Assembly (NCBI RefSeq): GCF_004115265.2
Contig: NC_046296.1
Span: forward strand, 21,830,795 to 21,894,794
Direction: 5' to 3'
Length of the DNA stretch: 64,000 bases
Source: Rhinolophus ferrumequinum
Lineage: Eukaryota > Chordata > Mammalia > Chiroptera > Rhinolophidae
In this document: one piece after another, positions 62,401 to 64,000 of the stretch
Layout of the letters: each line of letters opens with the position of its first letter
Position numbering within the stretch: the stretch's first letter is position 1
Program-made: the position numbers and the translations under genes
Notes under the pieces: model-generated
The model's input: the letters and a program-made list of their open reading frames with translations, nothing else
Told to the model about the DNA's origin: nothing
Databases searched by the model: none

Positions 62401-63525
62401 AAGGCTCTCTGCACCTTACCGCGTTACTGAAGCTGTCTGCCCTAGAAATTGGGGCATCTTCACTGGCATCCCAGCCCACAGAGCTTCGAGGCACTGGAGG
62501 TTTCTTGGGGTCATTTTTCTGGGCCGGGGGTGACAGAGGTGCATCCTTGGACTTGGGGAAAAGGACTTCATGGTCTCTGATCATCATGGTCATCACTCTT
62601 TGAATTTGAGGAGCACCTGAAAGAAGAAAGATTTGTGGTGCTTGACCATGGGGCAGGAGACATGCAACCCTCAAGGGCTTCCACCCATGGGATGTCTCCA
62701 AACGTGGCTCTAAAAACACAGGGCCCCAAAGGACCTCCTTTTGCTCCTCATAGAACCCTTCTTAATTGCTTGCGGTAGGAGACTGTGGTGAAATGGAAGG
62801 GATAGAAGAAGGATGTTGGGATGGGGTGACGAGGGTTATTTTCAGCCTCCCCTCTCCTGTATCAGTCTTTAATCAGGAAATGAGCAATCTAACAGGAGAG
62901 AAAATGAAGACATCTCTCTCTCCTAATGTGGTCCTCAATATATTTGATTTCTTATTGCACACATAGTGAATATGTGACAGGCACATTGCCTCCCCAATCC
63001 ACATAAGACATCAGTACTCTATGACAAGACTTTTTTCACTGAACCCAGACAATCTCAGAAGACTTTTCAACACCCCTTTAACAAGTAGCCTTTTTGTGAC
63101 TTGGCTTATAAAACAAAACTCATTTATTCTCTCTGGCTAAGGGTATTTAAACATAAGAAACGGTTAAGAAACACTAGCTAACTCTTTCTGTGCTAGCCTA
63201 TTGTACTGTGTGACCATTGTGTAAATCTTTAACCTCCGCTGTGATCTGAAAAATGGACATAATTCCTGTCCGGGCTACTTTACAATTCAAACACAATAAT
63301 CAGCTGAAAATGTATGGCAAATTGCCGATCAGCGCACAAACATAAGGTCTAGTGTTGTAACAGTTGTTACTCCCTCTGCACCTGCCTGCAGGACCAGCCA
63401 TACCTCTCATGATCACAGCAGGGTCTTCCACCTTCGACCTGATGAGATTCACACCAATCACAGTAGCCAGATTATCCACGCTCATCTTGTTAACAGCAGA
63501 ATTCAGCTGGATTTGATGCAGGAAC
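51522..63525 (-). CDS. ARHGAP25: Rho GTPase-activating protein 25, C-terminal part (63404-63525, 62420-62616, 54746-55278, 51522-51729)
   Basis: ARHGAP25 is a leukocyte Rac-directed GAP with an N-terminal PH domain, a RhoGAP domain and a C-terminal coiled coil. Four exons here join in frame to 353 codons including the stop. They encode the end of the RhoGAP domain ([16 protein letters not shown]), a Ser/Pro-rich linker ([19 protein letters not shown] onward) and a coiled coil rich in Glu/Lys heptads, ending SMKEPKTDA. All splice sites are GT-AG and codon phases agree at each junction. The PH domain and the rest of the RhoGAP domain lie beyond 64000. No break is visible. The gene points towards BMP10, tail to tail. 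Confidence 0.97.
52805..52990 (+). mobile_element. MIR SINE in ARHGAP25 intron
   Basis: GACCTCGGTTCAAATCCCAG, GTTGTGTGACTTTCAGGCAT and CTTCTGTAAAATGGGGATAT give a clear MIR. Confidence 0.85.
53590..54125 (+). mobile_element. L2 3' end in ARHGAP25 intron
   Basis: GCTCTAATGCCCCCTTCTCA, GAGGCCTTCCTGATCACCCT and CACAGTAGGTGCTCAATAAA are classic L2 3' text. Confidence 0.85.
54205..54483 (-). mobile_element. Short L1 3' UTR insertion
   Basis: This is a minus-strand L1 tail of a 3' UTR type different from the copy at 42.8 kb (GGTTAATAAAATTATAT and CACCCCAAGTCAA motifs). It is flanked by 16-bp near-identical duplications, 54189-54204 and 54484-54499, with one mismatch. Confidence 0.85.
54746..55278 (-). 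CDS. ARHGAP25: ARHGAP25 exon: Ser/Thr-rich region and start of coiled coil
   Basis: This 533-bp exon runs from the acceptor TTTTTTTGTAG to the donor AA|GTAAGT. It starts [16 protein letters not shown], contains the basic segment [14 protein letters not shown] and the phospho-site-like RRTASQG, and ends in heptads [21 protein letters not shown] Leu codon (TTG) at 55128 lies mid-exon; the exon extends 150 bp upstream of it, which matching phase and the acceptor confirm. Confidence 0.95.
55570..56581 (+). mobile_element. Old L1M 3' end, left part (outer element of the nest)
   Basis: A diverged end of L1 ORF2 and 3' UTR. The text breaks at about 56582 and resumes near 61023 with the usual L1M tail, ending at about 61160. 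It includes a (GT)n run at about 56413-56447. Confidence 0.75.
56413..56447 (+). repeat. (GT)n microsatellite
   Basis: About 17 GT units within the old L1M tail. Confidence 0.95.
57053..57892 (+). mobile_element. Inner L1 insertion 1
   Basis: The 3' end of a younger L1 interrupts ORF2 of the middle L1. The 14-bp target duplication AAAATTATATGATC is present at 57039-57052 and 57893-57906. The 3' UTR again has two modules (about 57560-57700 and 57715-57870) separated by a short TA run. It ends in AAATAAATAAATAAA. Confidence 0.92.
59661..60356. mobile_element. Inner L1 insertion 2, twin-primed (5' inverted)
   Basis: The first part (59661-59898) is the end of L1 ORF2 and start of the 3' UTR in minus orientation. 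The second part (59899-60340) is the same family's 3' UTR in plus orientation. The duplication AAAGTAGAACTA (59645-59656 and 60357-60368) flanks both together, so this is one insertion with a 5' inversion, the hallmark of twin priming. Confidence 0.88.
60066..60140. repeat. TA-rich microsatellite between L1 3' UTR modules
   Basis: A run of ATACATACATATATAT and related units separates the two 3' UTR modules of the twin-primed L1. It occupies the same relative place as the TA runs in the other copies. Confidence 0.9.
60535..60705. repeat. TA/CATA/GATA microsatellite inside L1
   Basis: A compound run of TATATACACACATATA-like and GATAGATA units replaces the few bases normally found between TGGATA..GAAG and GGAATATTAC in L1. 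Instability of a TA-rich L1 site is the simplest reading. Confidence 0.9.
61023..61160 (+). mobile_element. Old L1M 3' end, right part
   Basis: The tail of the outer L1M resumes here after the inner L1, with the GGAAGGATAGGGTGGG-type stretch and the terminal TTTTTGAAACGTGTA-like motif. ACAGAAAT occurs at both junctions (56582-56589 and 61023-61030), a plausible target duplication. Confidence 0.65.
61290..61480 (+). mobile_element. MIR SINE fragment
   Basis: GGTCAACCTCCCTGAGACTC and TACAGAGTTATGGTGAGGAC fit MIR. Confidence 0.65.
62420..62616 (-). CDS. ARHGAP25: ARHGAP25 exon: linker after RhoGAP domain
   Basis: This 197-bp exon follows the acceptor CTTTCAG and ends AAC GCG before the donor GTAAGG. 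It encodes [20 protein letters not shown], a proline-rich stretch ([20 protein letters not shown]) and [10 protein letters not shown]. The first two bases complete a Gly codon begun in the preceding exon. Confidence 0.95.
62617..63403 (-). other. ARHGAP25: ARHGAP25 short intron
   Basis: A 787-bp GT-AG intron. A MIR-like stretch lies at about 63130-63300; the rest is unique. Confidence 0.8.
63130..63300 (+). mobile_element. MIR-like fragment
   Basis: CTGTGTGACCATTGTGTAAA, CTTTAACCTCCGCTGTGATC and GAAAAATGGACATAATTCCT resemble MIR. Confidence 0.55.
63404..63525 (-). CDS. ARHGAP25: ARHGAP25 exon: end of RhoGAP domain
   Basis: This 122-bp exon has acceptor CTGTCCGCAG and donor G|GTATGG. It encodes [20 protein letters not shown] and on to EDPAVIMR with split codons at both ends. 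The N-K-M-S-x-x-N-L-A pattern is the conserved helix near the end of RhoGAP domains. The first base completes an Arg codon from an exon outside the window. Confidence 0.95.
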
Positions 63526-64000
63526 CTGCGGACAGCCAGGAAATCCCAGAGTAGGAAGTAGGAAGTTGCCAGAAGGAAGCACTTCCGGGTACCAATGAGA
63601 TCTCAGAGATGGATCCCAACTCTTTCTTCCTAATCTCAGGAAAGGGACCAGCCTGCTCTGCCCACAAGAGTTTAGCTTCACCCAGAAAAGAGGCTTCAAG
63701 ATCAAGAAAGAAGAGAAACAGGAGGGGCCTGCCCGCCTGTGGTGGTGGCCGAGGGCTGGGAACGGGGAGGACAGTCATACTGGTGAAGGCAGGTCCAGGT
63801 CAGGGAGCTAAGAGACTAGAAGGACTAAAATAGGTATGTGACTGCCTCTTATTCTGCCCTTATGAACTTATCTCCCAGGCTCTTAGCTCCCATCCCACTC
63901 CATCTCGAGAGAAGAAAACTGTATCATCTCTGAGAAAATCTCAGAGAGGGGAATTCACAGTGCCTCCTTGCTCTCATTCTCCAATGACAGCACCAAACAT

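Larger units (their letters stand above)
55279..62419 (-). other. ARHGAP25: ARHGAP25 intron occupied by nested L1s
   Basis: A 7.1 kb GT-AG intron. About 5.6 kb of it (55570-61160) is L1 sequence in at least three insertion layers, all oriented opposite to the gene except for one inverted block. A MIR lies near 61290-61480. Confidence 0.85.

Noticed and set aside
1-64000. CRISPR array, operon, riboswitch or prokaryotic system
   Set aside because: The window is plainly mammalian; the regularly spaced repeats are microsatellites.
63526-64000. A further ARHGAP25 exon at the right edge
   Set aside because: No minus-strand open stretch matches the preceding RhoGAP residues and no acceptor/donor pair frames one, so the next exon is probably beyond 64000.

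Overview
This is a 64 kb piece of a placental mammal genome holding one complete gene, BMP10 (+ strand, two coding exons, 9117-14040), and the last four coding exons of ARHGAP25 (- strand, 51522-63525; the gene continues past the right edge). The two genes converge, which matches the BMP10-ARHGAP25 neighbourhood I recall from human 2p13. Everything else I can support is intergenic or intronic sequence filled with transposon remains, simple repeats, and retrocopies of FTL (ferritin light chain) and U6 snRNA.

Organism: no Alu, carnivore SINEC, ruminant Bov, horse ERE or vesper-bat Ves SINE is visible. Ancient MIR, L2, L1M, hAT-Charlie, Tigger and MaLR pieces are present. There are also younger L1 3' ends whose 3' UTR is built of two related modules, and several Tc/mariner-type MITEs. 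I infer a laurasiatherian, most likely a bat of the rhinolophid/hipposiderid side, but this rests on repeat recognition from memory.

Layout: 1-8.8 kb intergenic with MIR, L2 and a fold-back MITE; 8.8-9.1 kb presumed BMP10 promoter and 5' UTR; 9.1-14.5 kb BMP10 with a 3.6 kb intron holding MIRs, an L1M tail and a hAT element with perfect target duplication; 14.5-25 kb gene-free, with a forkhead-like triple motif at 17.4 kb; 25-28.5 kb U6 pseudogene, hAT, mariner and MaLR remains and a 230 bp purine tract; 34-36 kb an L1 interrupted by a ferritin light-chain retrocopy; 36-42 kb hairpins, a hAT fragment, a MADE1-like hairpin and a Tigger; 42.8-43.9 kb an antisense L1; 44.3 kb a promoter-like TATA/CCAAT cluster; 45-50 kb old LTRs and unique sequence; 50.9-63.5 kb the end of ARHGAP25, whose 7 kb intron holds an L1 nest three levels deep.

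BMP10 is a secreted cardiac TGF-beta-family ligand and ARHGAP25 a leukocyte Rac GTPase-activating protein; their adjacency is positional and nothing here suggests a joint function. I found no clearly new biological system. The observations most worth following are the MADE1/miR-548-like hairpin in an apparently non-primate genome, the mariner relics, the bipartite L1 3' UTR, the twin-primed nested L1, the nearly open ferritin retrocopy, and the orphan promoter-like cluster.
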